From assembly GCA_958510825.1 (NCBI GenBank), contig OY294054.1, positions 8,348,319 to 8,412,318 on the forward strand: a stretch of DNA of 64,000 nt, in the 5' to 3' direction. The notes under the pieces are model-generated. The model had not been told where the DNA came from, searched no databases, and saw nothing but the letters and a program-made list of their open reading frames with translations. Every line of letters begins with the position of its first letter. Within the stretch, counting starts at the first letter, position 1. Made by a program: the position numbers and the translations under genes. Positions 32,460 through 44,760 of this stretch are shown in pieces. The stretch is from Brachypterus glaber. Taxonomy: Eukaryota; Arthropoda; Insecta; Coleoptera; Kateretidae.

Positions 32460-33411
32460 TAAAACAAGTGTTTTTTTTTTAATTTAAAATTGAAATACGG
32501 GTAAGTAATGTATTTATTATCATGTACTTATTTAACGTATAAGCCAATATTCCTGTATCTTATATGGCTCGTAAGGCAACTATACATTGTATAGTATTGT
32601 ATATTTCACTAAACGAGAAACCTAGGTATGTAAAAAGTAAAGTCCTTAGACTCTAAGGGCTTTACTTTTTACATTTGTCTGCAAATTACATATTTTCATT
32701 TAGACCTAAAAATATGATTTCTGGTAAAATGAAATGAAATTTAAAATTGATGAAAAGAACGTTTGACAGAAGTTCCTAACCTAACATTTTGGTTTGGATT
32801 TGAAGAGAACTTGACACTTTGGTTTAGGGTTTTTTTAAAAAAAAATTTTCTACAATAAGTCCTTTTACATAATTTTACTGGCCTGGTCTTTGGGCTTAGC
32901 TTTAAAAAGTGCCTTTTCAATGTAGAGATTTAAAAAAAAAATGTTTGATTTTAACTTAAAAGTTCTGAAAAACTTGTATTGAAAAATACGTATTTATCTT
33001 TCATATGAGGTTGTATCTGGAGAAAAAAAATAACAAATCACCAAATTTATATAGCACTAAAGTAGAAAGTATAGAGTACCTTTGTTGCAAAAATTAAGTA
33101 AATCGAAAGATATAAACATCGACTTTTGTGAGCCTCAACATAGACAATTTAAAAAAAAATTGAATTTTTAAGGTTATGTTTTGCATTGAAGTAGTGTATG
33201 AAATAAATTCATATATTTTTTCAAAATAGTGTTATTCAAGGACATTTTTTTGACATTTTGCCTTGGAAAAATAAGAAATTTAGACAAAAGAAGGTTTTAT
33301 GTAGACCAATTGAAAGCTTTATGATTTAAAAAAAATGACCAATAACAATTTGATACCGCAAATAGTTTATTAGTTACTATATTAATAATATACACGTATG
33401 TATGTATAATA
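32460..33411. other. No gene seen; short hairpin
   Basis: A short inverted repeat 'aaaaagtaaagtccttagac ... ctaagggctttactttt' at about 32632-32670. Otherwise AT-rich and unassigned. Confidence 0.5.
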
Positions 33412-34625
33412 CACGGTGTATTTGAAATAGCGTAGGAAATTTTAACATGATAAAATATAACAAAAAGTTCCTATAAATATATGTCTAAAAATGCGTCATA
33501 ATGGAGCTACGCCCCTTTAAAAGTTACTAAAAAAATCGGTTTTTATTTAATAACTCAGGAACCCTTTGAGATATATCAACGAGGTTTTGCACGTCAACTA
33601 CTCCTACCAAGGCCCGTTTTTATGTGTTATTTTCATGTACTTATTTCAACCAGGGGTGTACGAAACGGGGGGGGCTTATCAGTTTTTTGTCCCAAACTTT
33701 TTTCTGTGTAACTTTTTTGCAATTTTATTTTTGAAATATGATTCCTCAGGTCAAAATACATAAAAAATGTACTCTTGTTGTAATATTGTAGGATTAACCA
33801 TTTTCGAGAAAAATTCATTTGAATGTGAAATTCCACGGTTCGAGGACGAAAAATTAAATACTAAAATGTTGAAAACCAAAATTTTAATGATGCAGGGCGA
33901 ATGTACATTAAAAACTAAGAAAAAAACTTCATATACAGGTACTTCCAAAAATCAATCCTAATGGAGCTATGGTCTCCTAAATATGCACCATTTTTAAAGG
34001 GCTATGGAAGCTTTAAAAGCGTTTTTTCGACCTACATGTATGGAAACTTTTTTTCTTAGTTTTTGATGTAGGATAACATGGCATCATTAAAATTTTGGTT
34101 TTCGACATTTTAGTATTTAATTTTTCGTCCTCGAACCGTGAAATTTCATTAAAATTTTGGTTTTCGACATTTTAGTATTTAATTTTTCCTCCTCGAACCG
34201 TGGAATTTCACATTCAAATGAATTTTTCTCGAAAACGGTTATTCCTACAGTATTACAACAAGAGTACCTTTTTTATGTATTTTGACCTGAGGAATCATAT
34301 TTCAAAAATAAAATTGCAAAAAAGTTACACAGAAAAAAGTTTGAGACAAAAAACTGATAACCCCCCCCCCCCCGTTTCGCACACCATTGGTTTAAATAAG
34401 TACGTGAAAATGACATACAAAGATTGGCCTTATTAGGATTAATTCACGTGCAAAACCTCGTTAATATATCTCAAAGGGTTCCTGAGTTATTAAATAAAAA
34501 CCGATTTTTTTAGCCACTTTCAAAGGGGCGTAGCTCCCTTATGACGCATTTTTAGATATGTTTATAGGAACTTTTTGTCATATTTTATCATGTAGAATCA
34601 CCTACGCTATTTCAAATACACCCTG
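33412..34625. mobile_element. 1.2-kb foldback element
   Basis: The ends read CACGGTGTATTTGAAATAG at the left and 'ctatttcaaatacaccctg' at the right. The long arms contain 'aatggagctacgccccttt' and its complement, and 'gagatatatcaacgaggtt' and its complement. Between the arms lies a second, inner inverted repeat (33640-33850 against 34140-34400), with one extra local duplication of about 60 bp (34085-34210). No transposase was recognised. Flanks are AT-rich, so the target duplication is unclear. Confidence 0.8.
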
Positions 34626-34632
34626 ATTATAC

Positions 34633-35250
34633 ACAGCGCCAGCGTTAGAATAATTATACGGTAGTTTAGAATTAGACAAAAAATTCTTGGATATAAATTT
34701 GTTTCAAGAAAAAATAGGCAACTTTTTTTTTCAAATGTTCGTCTGTCCGTCCGTCCGTCTGTCTGATGTCACGATTTTTGTAGACAAGATAACTCAAGAA
34801 CGAATAATCCGATCGTATTGGAATTTTTAGGAAAAATTAAGTTCTATAAAGGGAAGATCCCTATTGTTTTTGAAAGTAACCCCCCAAAACAAAAAAGTTA
34901 TGTGGGGTAAACTTTTAAAAAAATTGAAAAATGCTGAAAGAAAATTTCTATTAACGTAATTTCTTCAGGAAAAAATACTTTTATTATAAGGATCAATTAA
35001 AAAAAAAATAAAAAAAATAAAAAAATTTCTAAATTAAAAAAAAAATAAGTTTTCAAAAAAACTTTTTTTTTGAAAAGAAAAAAATTAATAATTTTTCGTT
35101 TTTCAAAACAGATCTTTTTTAAAAAAAAATTGTTTTTTTGTTATTTTTTTAAAATAATTTTTTTTTTAAGTATTTGGGAAATGCAATATACTAATTACTG
35201 TGAATAATATGTAATGGAATGCGTAGCATTACATATCTTCACGGCTTGTT
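34633..35250 (+). repeat. Tetranucleotide-tract family, near-full copy
   Basis: Blocks in order: 'cacagcgccagcg', 'attatacggtagtttagaa', 'gacaaaaaattcttggata', 'gtccgtccgtccgtctgtc', 'caagataactcaagaacg', 'taatccgatcg', a long A/T-rich middle, then 'tgtgaataatatgtaatgg' and 'cattacatatcttcacggc'. The same order is seen at 43195-43860 on the other strand. No coding frame. Confidence 0.8.
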
Positions 35251-35655
35251 TTTATTAAAAGGGGACAATGTTTTTCCCAAAATTTCCGTGTTTTCACGGA
35301 CAAAAACTGGTATTTTAACAGTATTTACCTTTACGGACTTTTATTATCTTAAATAATTATTTTTAGATAGGTAAAACAGGCATAGTTATACATTACATAT
35401 TTAAAATATTTTAACCAGTTCTCTAATATGTTTTATGAAAAAATATTGTACATATCTATTAAAAAAAAAAATTTTTTTGAAAAAAAAATAATAATTTTTC
35501 GTTTTTCAAAGATCTTTTTAAAAAATATGCATTTTTTTGGTATTTTTTTTTAATAATTTTTTTAAGTATTTGGGAAATGCAGTATAATAATTACTGTGAA
35601 TAATATGTAATGGAATGCGTAGCATTACATATCTTCACGGCTTGTTTTAATTAAA
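35251..35655 (+). repeat. Repeat of family 3' end before gap
   Basis: The 3' part of the family ('gtatttgggaaatgcagtat', 'ggaatgcgtagcattacat', 'cttcacggcttg') appears a second time about 400 bp after the first and then runs into the N gap. The sequence after the gap (35856: 'gttctctaatatg') again matches 35419 onwards, so the gap lies in a tandem array. Confidence 0.75.
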
Positions 35656-35855
35656 NNNNNNNNNNNNNNNNNNNNNNNNNNNNNNNNNNNNNNNNNNNNN
35701 NNNNNNNNNNNNNNNNNNNNNNNNNNNNNNNNNNNNNNNNNNNNNNNNNNNNNNNNNNNNNNNNNNNNNNNNNNNNNNNNNNNNNNNNNNNNNNNNNNNN
35801 NNNNNNNNNNNNNNNNNNNNNNNNNNNNNNNNNNNNNNNNNNNNNNNNNNNNNNN
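35656..35855. other. Assembly gap (200 N)
   Basis: 200 N inside a tandem repeat, probably an unresolved or collapsed array. Confidence 0.95.
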
Positions 35856-35938
35856 GTTCTCTAATATGTTATATGAAAAAATATTGTACTTATCTGTCAG
35901 ATGTATTAATGACCCTATCATTATCAAAATATATACAT

Positions 35939-35941
<3 letters not shown>

Positions 35942-36014
<73 letters not shown>
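35942..36014. repeat. (TA)n microsatellite
   Basis: About 36 uninterrupted TA units. Confidence 0.97.
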
Positions 36015-36020
<6 letters not shown>

Positions 36021-38477
36021 AAAGATTTTAGAAAATTATTACCACGTGCGGCTTTAAAGTATTTATAGGAAGTACTGTCAAAGTATAGACAGTATTTCCA
36101 AACGTATAGGAATAAATTAGGCACGTAGGATTAAAAGGTAATGTCCAAAATTTTCAAAAATAAGATTTGTATGCCATTAAATCTATATTCTAAGGGTTAT
36201 CAAGTAAGGTATATATCTATAACATCAAAGTGTTATTTTTTAACGATAAAAATCGATGTTTTGTTTAAAAAGTCCATCTGTTGAGGTTTGATTTTTAATT
36301 ACGTAAGAAGAAAATTCTGAAACCAGCAAAAAAGGGAAAAAAATACAAAAATATAAAATATTATGTACAAATTTTTGCTACAACCCCTCGAATGGAAAAT
36401 ATTAAAAAAATACTGTATTCAAAAGCTTTTCCACTAGTGAAAATCGAATAACATTCGAGTGTACACGTGTATCATAAGACATAATAACAAAAAAAAATCC
36501 CAGTCAATTATTTGTTTAGATGAACAGAAAATCAAGCTGAAATTCAAATAAAACCAAGCAAAATAGGAAAAACTTCATAAAGCATAGGTTTCATAAGATC
36601 CTTTAAGGCACTTGTTTTTAAAAAAACTGGCAGTTCTAAGGCTCCGTTTAAAAAAGAACACCCTTTTTCAGAAAGTTTGAATAAAAAGGTTAGAATCAAA
36701 AACTGATGCATACAACCTTTTTTTATTAAATTTTTCGGAAAACATTTAATATTTTCTGGAAATTTTTGTACCGGAGACAACCTTCAATGGGGGGGGTCTC
36801 CATTAATTTGAATAAAATCCCACATGTTTCAAAATAAGTCTCATACAAAAAGACTACAAGTTCAGTGCGGTTTTCCATAAGTTAGCTAAGTTGGACTTTT
36901 GATACTACATACATACATTTGCAGGAGGGCAGGACAAATATTTCCCAATTAAAGATTAAGAAACTCAAAAAAAAAGCTTTGCCCCAGACGAAAAATTGAC
37001 AAAAAAGGGGTCCTCGCCTCTAACAAAATTCTCAAACTCAAAAAAAAGTCTTCGCCACCACCAATATCTTAACTCTGCCAATCAATTTTCCCTATTCTAC
37101 CAATTTTCCAGCTTTGCCACATATTTTCCCAACTATTTCCGAAGTCGAAAGTGAATTTTCCCAACTCGAGCATGGTTAAGGGGTGGCAGAACCCTACCTT
37201 CCCCCCCCCCCATGCGAGCACCCCTGTATATGCCTCTAATATTGAAACGTCGCATGAGTTACCAACCGCTATTTCATTTGGTAATAATTTCTAAGGTTGT
37301 TTGGTAATGATTCTAACCGTTCCTAAATTACATCATATTTCTGCGTGTATAACGTGCTTCTTTTTGTTGCTTTTTGTCCTTTTTAAGGGTGTTAATTGGT
37401 ATCGTATGTTTCTAACAAAAATGATTGGGGACTTGTCGCCACTCCTGTAAAATCAAACGAAATACTTCTCTTTCTACAAAACAGACCTGCGATGAATTTG
37501 GTTTTAGGGATTATAAACCTATTTCGCAACCTGCTTGCAGACTGCATATAACAGTTTTTCTTCATATTTTTGCTCATGACATAACTTTGTTTAGTGAAAA
37601 AAGTCTCAACCAAGGAATAAAAAAGTGACAAAATTTGAGTTTTTGCAAACGGCTATTTTTGGCACCACTCGTATATTATATTTAAAAAACCACGCGACAT
37701 TAGAGTAGAAAATTGTTATAATTGTACTATGTACTAGTACAATTATTTTGCCACCATAATATGGTGACCACTTAGATATACTGTTTTGAATTTTTAATTT
37801 TTAGGTAATGGTTTCTGTTTAAGCAACCTCAAAAACCTCTAGATTCTAATTTTCACGAAAATACGAGTAAAAAGCGACTTTTGGCCTTCTCTGGCCCATA
37901 GTATAGTAGCTTGAAAACATTGCATGATAGAGGGAAACTGAAGTCAGTTTTCGAATTGTAACTACGTGTTTATAGAAGATCACTTTCAAACATTTCCAAA
38001 CATAGGCCTGTGTAATGAGTTTTAAGTCAAAAGGTATTGTGACACGAAACATTTAGGAAATAATGGTCTTCGCACCGGATTTCAGGGACCGGGAAAGCAT
38101 TTTTTTTAAGATGGCACTTTGTTAATCAGAAAGAATGGTATATGGCGCACCTTTCCTAATACATTGGGACTTAGTGCCTGTTGTCACGATATTAAAAAAG
38201 GGAATTAATAGATCAACCAATAGACAAGCCGTGAATATAGAAAATGCTTTCCATTCCATGGATTACCCTTCGCAGCGTATTTTTTTATTTTAGCTACTGA
38301 GATCATCCAACCACTTACAGTAATCCGCAAAGTGCGTGTACCATGCCTTCACTCACTTGGTGCAAAACATCCATTAAAAAAAAATCACCACAAACACTTT
38401 ATAATCTAAATTTTAGGCACAAAAAAATGACTGAATGCTGATAATATTTCTCCGAGTTGCTTGTTTCCTAGTTAAAG
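36015..38477. other. No gene seen
   Basis: Unassigned AT-rich DNA. A C-homopolymer occurs near 37200. Around 38228-38270 the words 'gacaagccgtgaatatag' and 'tgctttccattcc' recall the 3' block of the tract family. Confidence 0.5.
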
Positions 38478-38711
38478 GTTTAACCCGAGCTCACTGAGAA
38501 TCGGTTACTCTACTGCATACTGAACGTTTTTGCATATAAGGAACCCAACAAAATTTTAGTAAACATTCCCTGTTTTTTACAGAACTACACCTAACAACGT
38601 TAAGTATTACTGCAACAACCAGTAGATATTTTTAAACTTTCCTGTGGTTTTATACATGCAAAAGCGTTCAGTATGCAGTACAGTAACCGATTCTCAGGGC
38701 TCGGTTGAACT
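38478..38711. mobile_element. 234-bp foldback/MITE
   Basis: Arms of about 75 bp: 'ctgagaatcggttact' and 'catactgaacgtttttgcat' at the left against 'atgcaaaagcgttcagtatg' and 'agtaaccgattctcag' at the right. A related arm ('gcaaaaacgtttagtattt', 'agtaaccatttctcag') opens the duplicated units at 28880 and 29341. Confidence 0.75.
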
Positions 38712-39301
38712 CCAGCGTATAGCCCATTTTTTAGTTTATTTCTTTGTCATTTATTAATCCATACTCATTTTTAGGACCTTTCAAAAAGGTAGTTTGTTAT
38801 TAAGTATTTCATAGATATATAATTGGCAACACTGGACCTCACGCACAGACTTTTGTAATTTAATACGCAGAGTGAACGTTTCCCATGACAAAAAGATGTG
38901 CTAATCGTACTAAATATTTGTAATTATGTAAATATTGTGCAATATTCAATTTAAATTCACCTTCGCTGCCCTTCCTCACATAAAATTTACAGTGAGAAGA
39001 AACCGTTGGATGTATCCAACGACGTCAAAGTAAATCCAATCTTGCACCCAGTCAAATACTTTCCCCCTTTCAATGGTTATTTTTTACTTTTTTAGATTTA
39101 CTCGTATGAAGTTATTTCCCTGATATTTAGATAAACTTATTTTATATTTAGTTTTTATGTTGGACCTAGCGTCAATATTTAAATAATTTAGCTCAAACCG
39201 TTCTTAAGCTATCGTGAACACATTTTTTTTTTTGAGACAAAGTCCAAACTTTATTTTTGTGCAAATTAGATTTTTTGTGCTTTAGTTCCTTTCCATATTT
39301 A
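38712..39301. other. No gene seen
   Basis: Unassigned. At about 38960 'ttcaccttcgctgcc' matches one end of the TTAA MITE family (44202, 57732), but no second end was found. At 39005-39030 'cgttggatgtatccaacg' is a short palindrome. Confidence 0.5.
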
Positions 39302-39560
39302 ATCTGTTATGCCAGGGGAAAGTAAAAATATGAACGTCTTACTATCTCATCCATACTATGGTTTCTACGGGTACCTAGTGGTACCCCACAGAGCCGCCGT
39401 GCATGGGGATGTAGTCGCGGTACGGTTTCATAGACGGCATGAGATCGTAGTGGTGGGTACCATGCCAACATCCGGTGGTACTTGGTACTGCGTACCCGAC
39501 ATGGTACCGCGCGGTTAGCTCTTTGATCAAGTTCGTTGGTTGACGCTCGCAATAACGAAA
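39302..39560 (-). other. GC-rich island with coding-like minus frame
   Basis: About 210 bp is clearly GC-richer than its surroundings, with several GGTACC words. On the minus strand one frame reads HHYDLMPSMKPYRDYIPMHG then GSVGYH and a TAG. Most third positions in this stretch are G or C (tac, cac, gac, ccc, ggc), unlike chance frames nearby. An 85-codon frame in another phase overlaps it. I do not recognise the protein, and no convincing splice sites were found. It could be an exon fragment, a processed remnant or foreign DNA. Confidence 0.35.
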
Positions 39561-41194
39561 TCATAAAGATGTTTAGATGTCAATCAGTCTAGTTTATAGT
39601 GTCGTGGTTCGCTGAAACTTTTAACCTTACATTTTTCATAATCGTTATGCCCATCCATATTCCTATATCAAATTTTATTAATTATTATTACGATCGAGCC
39701 GTAATTAATTGTTTGATGTCAGGCCTTCAAACTTTTAACAATTTAGAGCGTTTTGTTGCATCATTAGGAATAATTCTGCGGTTAAAAAGGTTTAATCCGA
39801 ATGTAGGAAACGAAAAACCGGTAAAGAACAATTCCAGAAAAGTAATTTGTCAAAGTATTATTCTAAACTAAAATTTGGTGATTTTTTAAAATGAAAGTAA
39901 GAAAAAACAACCTTTTAATGGAAAACAACGAACTTGATCATAACCCGACTAGAATTTTTGGTTGCCGCTATGTGATCTTTATCTCAATTGAAATAAATTA
40001 AGTAGCGGTGACTAGTTACAGAAACGCTATAATTACCTAGTAATTACGTAGATACTACCAAAATGGTGAAAAATATAAGGGTAATAATTACGATCTTGCT
40101 ACGTGGTTGTAACTTAGTTCAGAACGATCTCCAAAACGATCTCGTTACAAAACAGTTACTACGTAGCCACGTAAGTGGGTGGTAGTTATTGATTACTGGT
40201 TAGTTTAGCTTTTTTTGTCGAAGGTGCCATATAAATATTAACTTATTATGCACATCACCTTAGAAAATTAATGCTTTCTTCTGGTATAAAAATAGGAACT
40301 ACGGAAATTTTTCAGTGAATATTAATAATAATAATTCTAAAAAACTAATGGGCCAAGAAAATTATGTAGTTTTATTGTTTAAATAAATTATATGATTGAA
40401 AATTATTTTAAGGTTAGGAACGCAAAATGAAATATTTTTTAGTAATATGTATTTGTTATCCTTTGGGAATAAAAAATTGGTTACTATTTATTTACTTTGT
40501 AGTGAAATTATGCCTAATTAAATATTTTTCCAATACTGCTTATTACTTATTAAAATAAAATATGGTGTTTATCTAAAATTTTACTATTAAGTCCCAATTG
40601 CCTTACTACGGAGTATATTATGAGTATCTATAACCGCTTGTAATTGCACCTTAAAAGTAATCTGTTACTGTTTAGTAATGTATAAAGTTTCAAAAACGTA
40701 GTTGTTACCTATATCAAAACTAAATAGGAATGGTTACTTTAAAGTAGGATTATGCTAACTTTTTATGGCTGCAGCGACGTACCTTTTGGAACATTTTAGT
40801 AATATAACCCTGGTGGTCATTTTATTGAGTAATTAGTTAAGGCAACTTTATTATTCCTATTAAGTAAAAAAAGGATAAAAGTAATATTCTTGGTAGAATT
40901 TACCATTTTGTTGCCAATAAAAATATATCTAATTGTCTTTATTTGTTTGAATTTCAAAAAACGACGAATTTTCTTTTTTCATTTTTGTAGCTTGGAAACA
41001 GCTTTGTGTACTACCCAGCATTTTATTAATTTTGAGTATGGGTACAACAAATACGTAAGAATTTTTTTAGGGATTTTAGACTCCCCATATAAAAGGATTT
41101 ACGTATTATGGATATCTAAGCATATAAGGAGCTATAAGAATCAGTTCTCAAAATTGACATTTAGCTTAATTTTGTAGGTCTGTTTTAGAAGTAC
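39561..41194. other. No gene seen
   Basis: Unassigned. Around 40095-40190 'gatctccaaaacgatctc' and 'ctacgtggttg ... ctacgtagccacgta' form short inverted and direct repeats, possibly a degraded MITE. Confidence 0.5.
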
Positions 41195-41414
41195 ACTGAG
41201 AAAATAGATCTGGTTGGGGATCAATAGTTGCTGTAGCCAGAAATTTGGTAAGGCCAACAAAACACATTGTTGGGCTTACCGGAACCTTAAATTTAGGTTT
41301 TGTTTCTGGTAACCACAACAAGTTGGGTGACCCTTACCAGATTTCTGGTTGCAGCAAACAGACACATTGTTTAACTATTGATCTGGTTGTCCCAACCAGA
41401 CCGTTTTTTCCCTG
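41195..41414. mobile_element. 220-bp palindromic MITE, TA duplication
   Basis: The left end CACTGAGAAAATAGATCTGG pairs with the right end 'ccagaccgttttttccctg', with TA on both sides (41193-41194, 41415-41416). Inside, 'ccagaaatttggtaag' pairs with 'cttaccagatttctgg'. A 60-codon frame through it is incidental. Confidence 0.8.
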
Positions 41415-43194
41415 TAGTTTTGTTTAGGCCATAAGCACGCTTCCAAGGTTCTTATTCGTGTAAATATGATAAAAAATCGTAATATTCAGCAAATATTTGT
41501 GTGTGTGTGTGTAACTATTAGACCTTGGTATTTGTCTAATAGACAATTTTAATTAATGATTTGAATTTTTATTCATTCTCGGTAATAAATATTCTGTCAA
41601 GTTGAATGAAAAGCTTTCAATGTGAGCTCTTGTTTGTCATATTGTAATTTCAAACAAGCCGTGAAGATATATTATGCTTCGCGTTATTTAGTATACTCCT
41701 CGCAGTTGCAATTAGTTTTTTCCTGGTTTTCCGGGTTTTTCCTAATTTTTATTTTTGTAAGTGGAGCTTTCTATAACTTTTTTGTTGTTTAGTGGATATT
41801 TGTTTAAATTTGGTTCATTTGACTCTTCTAATAAAAGTATTTTTTCCTAAAAAAATTACATTGATAACATTTTCCTTCAGTTTTTTTCTATTTTTTAAAA
41901 AGTTTAGCTCTCCAAAACTTTTTTGTTTTTCGTTTCAGTTTTTTTTTTATTTGGTACGATTGATCTTTTTGATAAAAGTAATTTTTCCTGAAAAAATGAG
42001 GTTTCGATTTTTTAAAAAGTTTAGCTCATATTTTTTTTGTTTTTGGCTCCCTATAACGTTTTCGTTGTAAAATTGTTTTTTTGGTCCTTTTTATAAATCA
42101 TTTTTTTTCCTCAAAAAATTACTTTTTGATAAAAGTAATTTTTCCTGAAAAAATGAGGTTTCGATTTTTTAAAAAGTTTAGCTCATATTTTTTTTTGTTT
42201 TTGACTCCCTATAACGTTTTCGTTGTAAAATTGTTTTTTTTTTTTTAATTTAGTACGATTGGTCCTTTTTATAAATCATTTTTTTTTCCTCAAAAAATTA
42301 CGTTGATCGCACTTTTATTTCAATTTCTTTCGATTTTATTAAGTTAGCTATTAGTTTTTTGTTTTTTGGGGGATTATTTTTAAATTTGGTTAGATCAATA
42401 CCTTTATTAAAAGTAATTTTTCCTTCTATTTATTTTTTGATCTTTAGCTCACTATATATTTTTGTTGTTTTCAGGGTACTTTTTTTAATTTGGTACAATT
42501 GTTCCTTTTAATTAAAATATATTTTTTTTGAAAACGTGAAGCTAATCAGAGTTTTACCTCTACTATTTTCGCCAGAAATTTTAAATTTTTGGGGGAATCC
42601 TTTTCAATTTAAAACTTGATATTCGACATATGGACAGATAGACGAACAAAAGTTGTTTAGGTCCGAAGTAAACGTATAATACTCCTCTGCTGTGAAGCTG
42701 CGAGACTTATAATAAAATCGATGGAAATATAAAGGAAATAAGAAGATGAGATCTTTTGATAACAGATAAACGGAGAGTACTACATTAGTCAGATTTTTGT
42801 ATAGTCATTCAACGAAAAAACGGAAAGTGCACTCTCTTAACGGGAACAAAAACGAATAATTTCATCTTAAAACATGACATTAAGAGTAATGGTCCTCAGA
42901 TTTTATGTTTACCATAAAAAACTATTTGACAATATTATTATGATTATTGCTTTAAATGACAAGGGAACTGACTTTATTTTTACATTTTACTAACGAAATT
43001 TTAACATTGCATTTACACGGTAAAAATTAACTCTTCTGTATTTGGGTTCCTACTGGGAGTTCGAAACCAAAATTTCAAAACTTTATAAATTATTTCTTCT
43101 AAAAAGGCTAATTTTCTTGAACTATAAGTAATTTAACTATATAGTAATTTATGAATTTGTGTAAATGTGTGTAATAAATGTATTATAAAACAAG
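41415..43194. repeat. T-rich region with local tandem duplication
   Basis: A block with 'gataaaagtaatttttcctg' and 'gaggtttcgattttttaaa' occurs at about 41972 and again at about 42129, giving a tandem duplication of roughly 155 bp. The rest is T-rich with more diverged versions of the same phrases, like the A/T-rich interior of the tract family. No gene. Confidence 0.65.
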
Positions 43195-43860
43195 CCGTAA
43201 AGATATGTAATGCATTCTTTTATATACTATTCACAGTACTTCCCAAATACTTTTTTTGGATTTTCTCAAATACTTAAAAAAATAAAAAAAATGTTTGCAT
43301 TTTTTTTTAAACATATTTTTTTTCAAAATTTTTTTAAATTGTTCTTTTTGCGAAAAACGACAAATTTTTGAAAAAAAATTTAAATGTTAGTTTTTTTATT
43401 TTTTAAAAAAAGTTTAACCCCCCGTAACTTTTTTGTTTTTCGGGGGATTACTTTCATAATTGGTAAAATTGATCCTTATAATGAAAGTTATTTTTCGTGA
43501 AAAAGTTACATTAATCGGAATTTGCTTTCAGCTTTTTTCGATTTTTTAAAAAGTTTAACCCCCCATAACTTTTTTGTTTTTGGGAGGATTACTTTCGAAA
43601 ACAATCTTCCCCTAATAAAGCTTGAATTTTTCTGAAAATTTTGAGTGGCTCGGATTATCGGAACTACAACACCGGAGAGACAGACGGACGGACGGACTGA
43701 CGGACGGACGGACAGACAGACGGACATTTTAAAAGTTTCTTATTTTATCATGAAACATATTTGTATCCAAGAATTGACGTTTTTTGGCGATTTGGGAAAT
43801 TCAAAATTACTGTATAATACTATTCTAGTGCTACGCGCTGTGAATAGTATAATAATGCGA
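43195..43860 (-). repeat. Tetranucleotide-tract family, minus copy
   Basis: Reverse-oriented near-full copy: 'acaagccgtaaagatatg' at the left, 'tactattcacagtacttcc', a T-rich middle, 'gacagacggacggacgg' near 43680-43725, 'aacatatttgtatccaag', and 'ctagtgctacgcgctgtg' at the right. Confidence 0.8.
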
Positions 43861-44201
43861 AAGACAGGTAAAATTTTGTAGCTATGTAAGTTGATTTAAA
43901 ATTGCACAAAATTACAATATTAATGTAAAATTAATTACAAAAATTTACATTGATTTTCACCTATTATTAATTATGGTCTATATAATTTTACAGACAATTA
44001 TATGAAAAATTTTACGAATCGGCGCAATCAAAAGCTGTAAATTAAAAAAATTAAAAAAACAAAAAATCCCAAATTATCAACATTAAAAAAATAGGTTCCT
44101 TTTTATTTTGACGGCGCACGGTGGGGAATTTAAAATTTAAAAGTTCAAAATGGCGGAGTCAATATGTCGAATTTTGGAATTTATGAATCATTCCGACTTT
44201 A
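43861..44201. other. No gene seen
   Basis: Unassigned AT-rich DNA. Confidence 0.5.
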
Positions 44202-44433
44202 CACCTTCGCTGCCGACAACCCACCTGGTGGGTCCATCCATAGTCAATGACGAGAGCCCGCCTGACAGGCTCACTGTAGACTTGGATATAAGTAAAGTTA
44301 CATCGTTCTAAAGCCTAAACATTTCTCTACAAAATAAAATTAAATTCACTTTCCTATCTCTACTAATAAAGCAGGAAATTAATTTTGAACGCGACCGCTA
44401 AATTCTATACAATTTTCGTCGGCAGCGAATGTG
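44202..44433. mobile_element. 232-bp TTAA-type MITE (piggyBac-like)
   Basis: Ends CACCTTCGCTGCCGAC and GTCGGCAGCGAATGTG are inverted repeats with one mismatch. Flanks are TTTA (left) and TTAA (right). A related element is at 57732-57980, and a lone end is near 38960. Confidence 0.75.
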
Positions 44434-44760
44434 TTAATATCGGTATATAGGAGTTTTTGGTGTCGTAGATTACGAATTTTAGGTTAAAATAAAAAAAATA
44501 TTGTTTTTAGATTTTTTTTTAAATTAACAATATTTAACCCCCAAAAATTGACCCCCTTAAGCTTTAGATTTTCACACTTATTTCTGTAGTTATCAACAGC
44601 TTAGTTAGAGTTGGTTTTATTTTTTTTTAGATTTTTTTAATAAAATTTACATATTTTAACCCCTTAAAAATTAACCCCCTTAAGCTGTAGATTTTTTAAA
44701 CTATTACTGAAGTTTTTAGAATTCTTTCCTACTAGGAATTCAATTTGCCCCACTGTGTGG
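44434..44760. repeat. Local tandem duplication (~135 bp)
   Basis: 'atatttaacccccaaaaatt' with 'gacccccttaagctttag' recurs as 'atattttaaccccttaaaaa' with 'aacccccttaagctgtag'. Confidence 0.6.

Noticed and set aside
39307..39564. 85-codon minus frame and 69-codon plus frame in the GC-rich island
   Set aside because: Codon-position pattern favours a different minus frame (ending in GSVGYH); these two look like shadows. The island is reported without a gene call.
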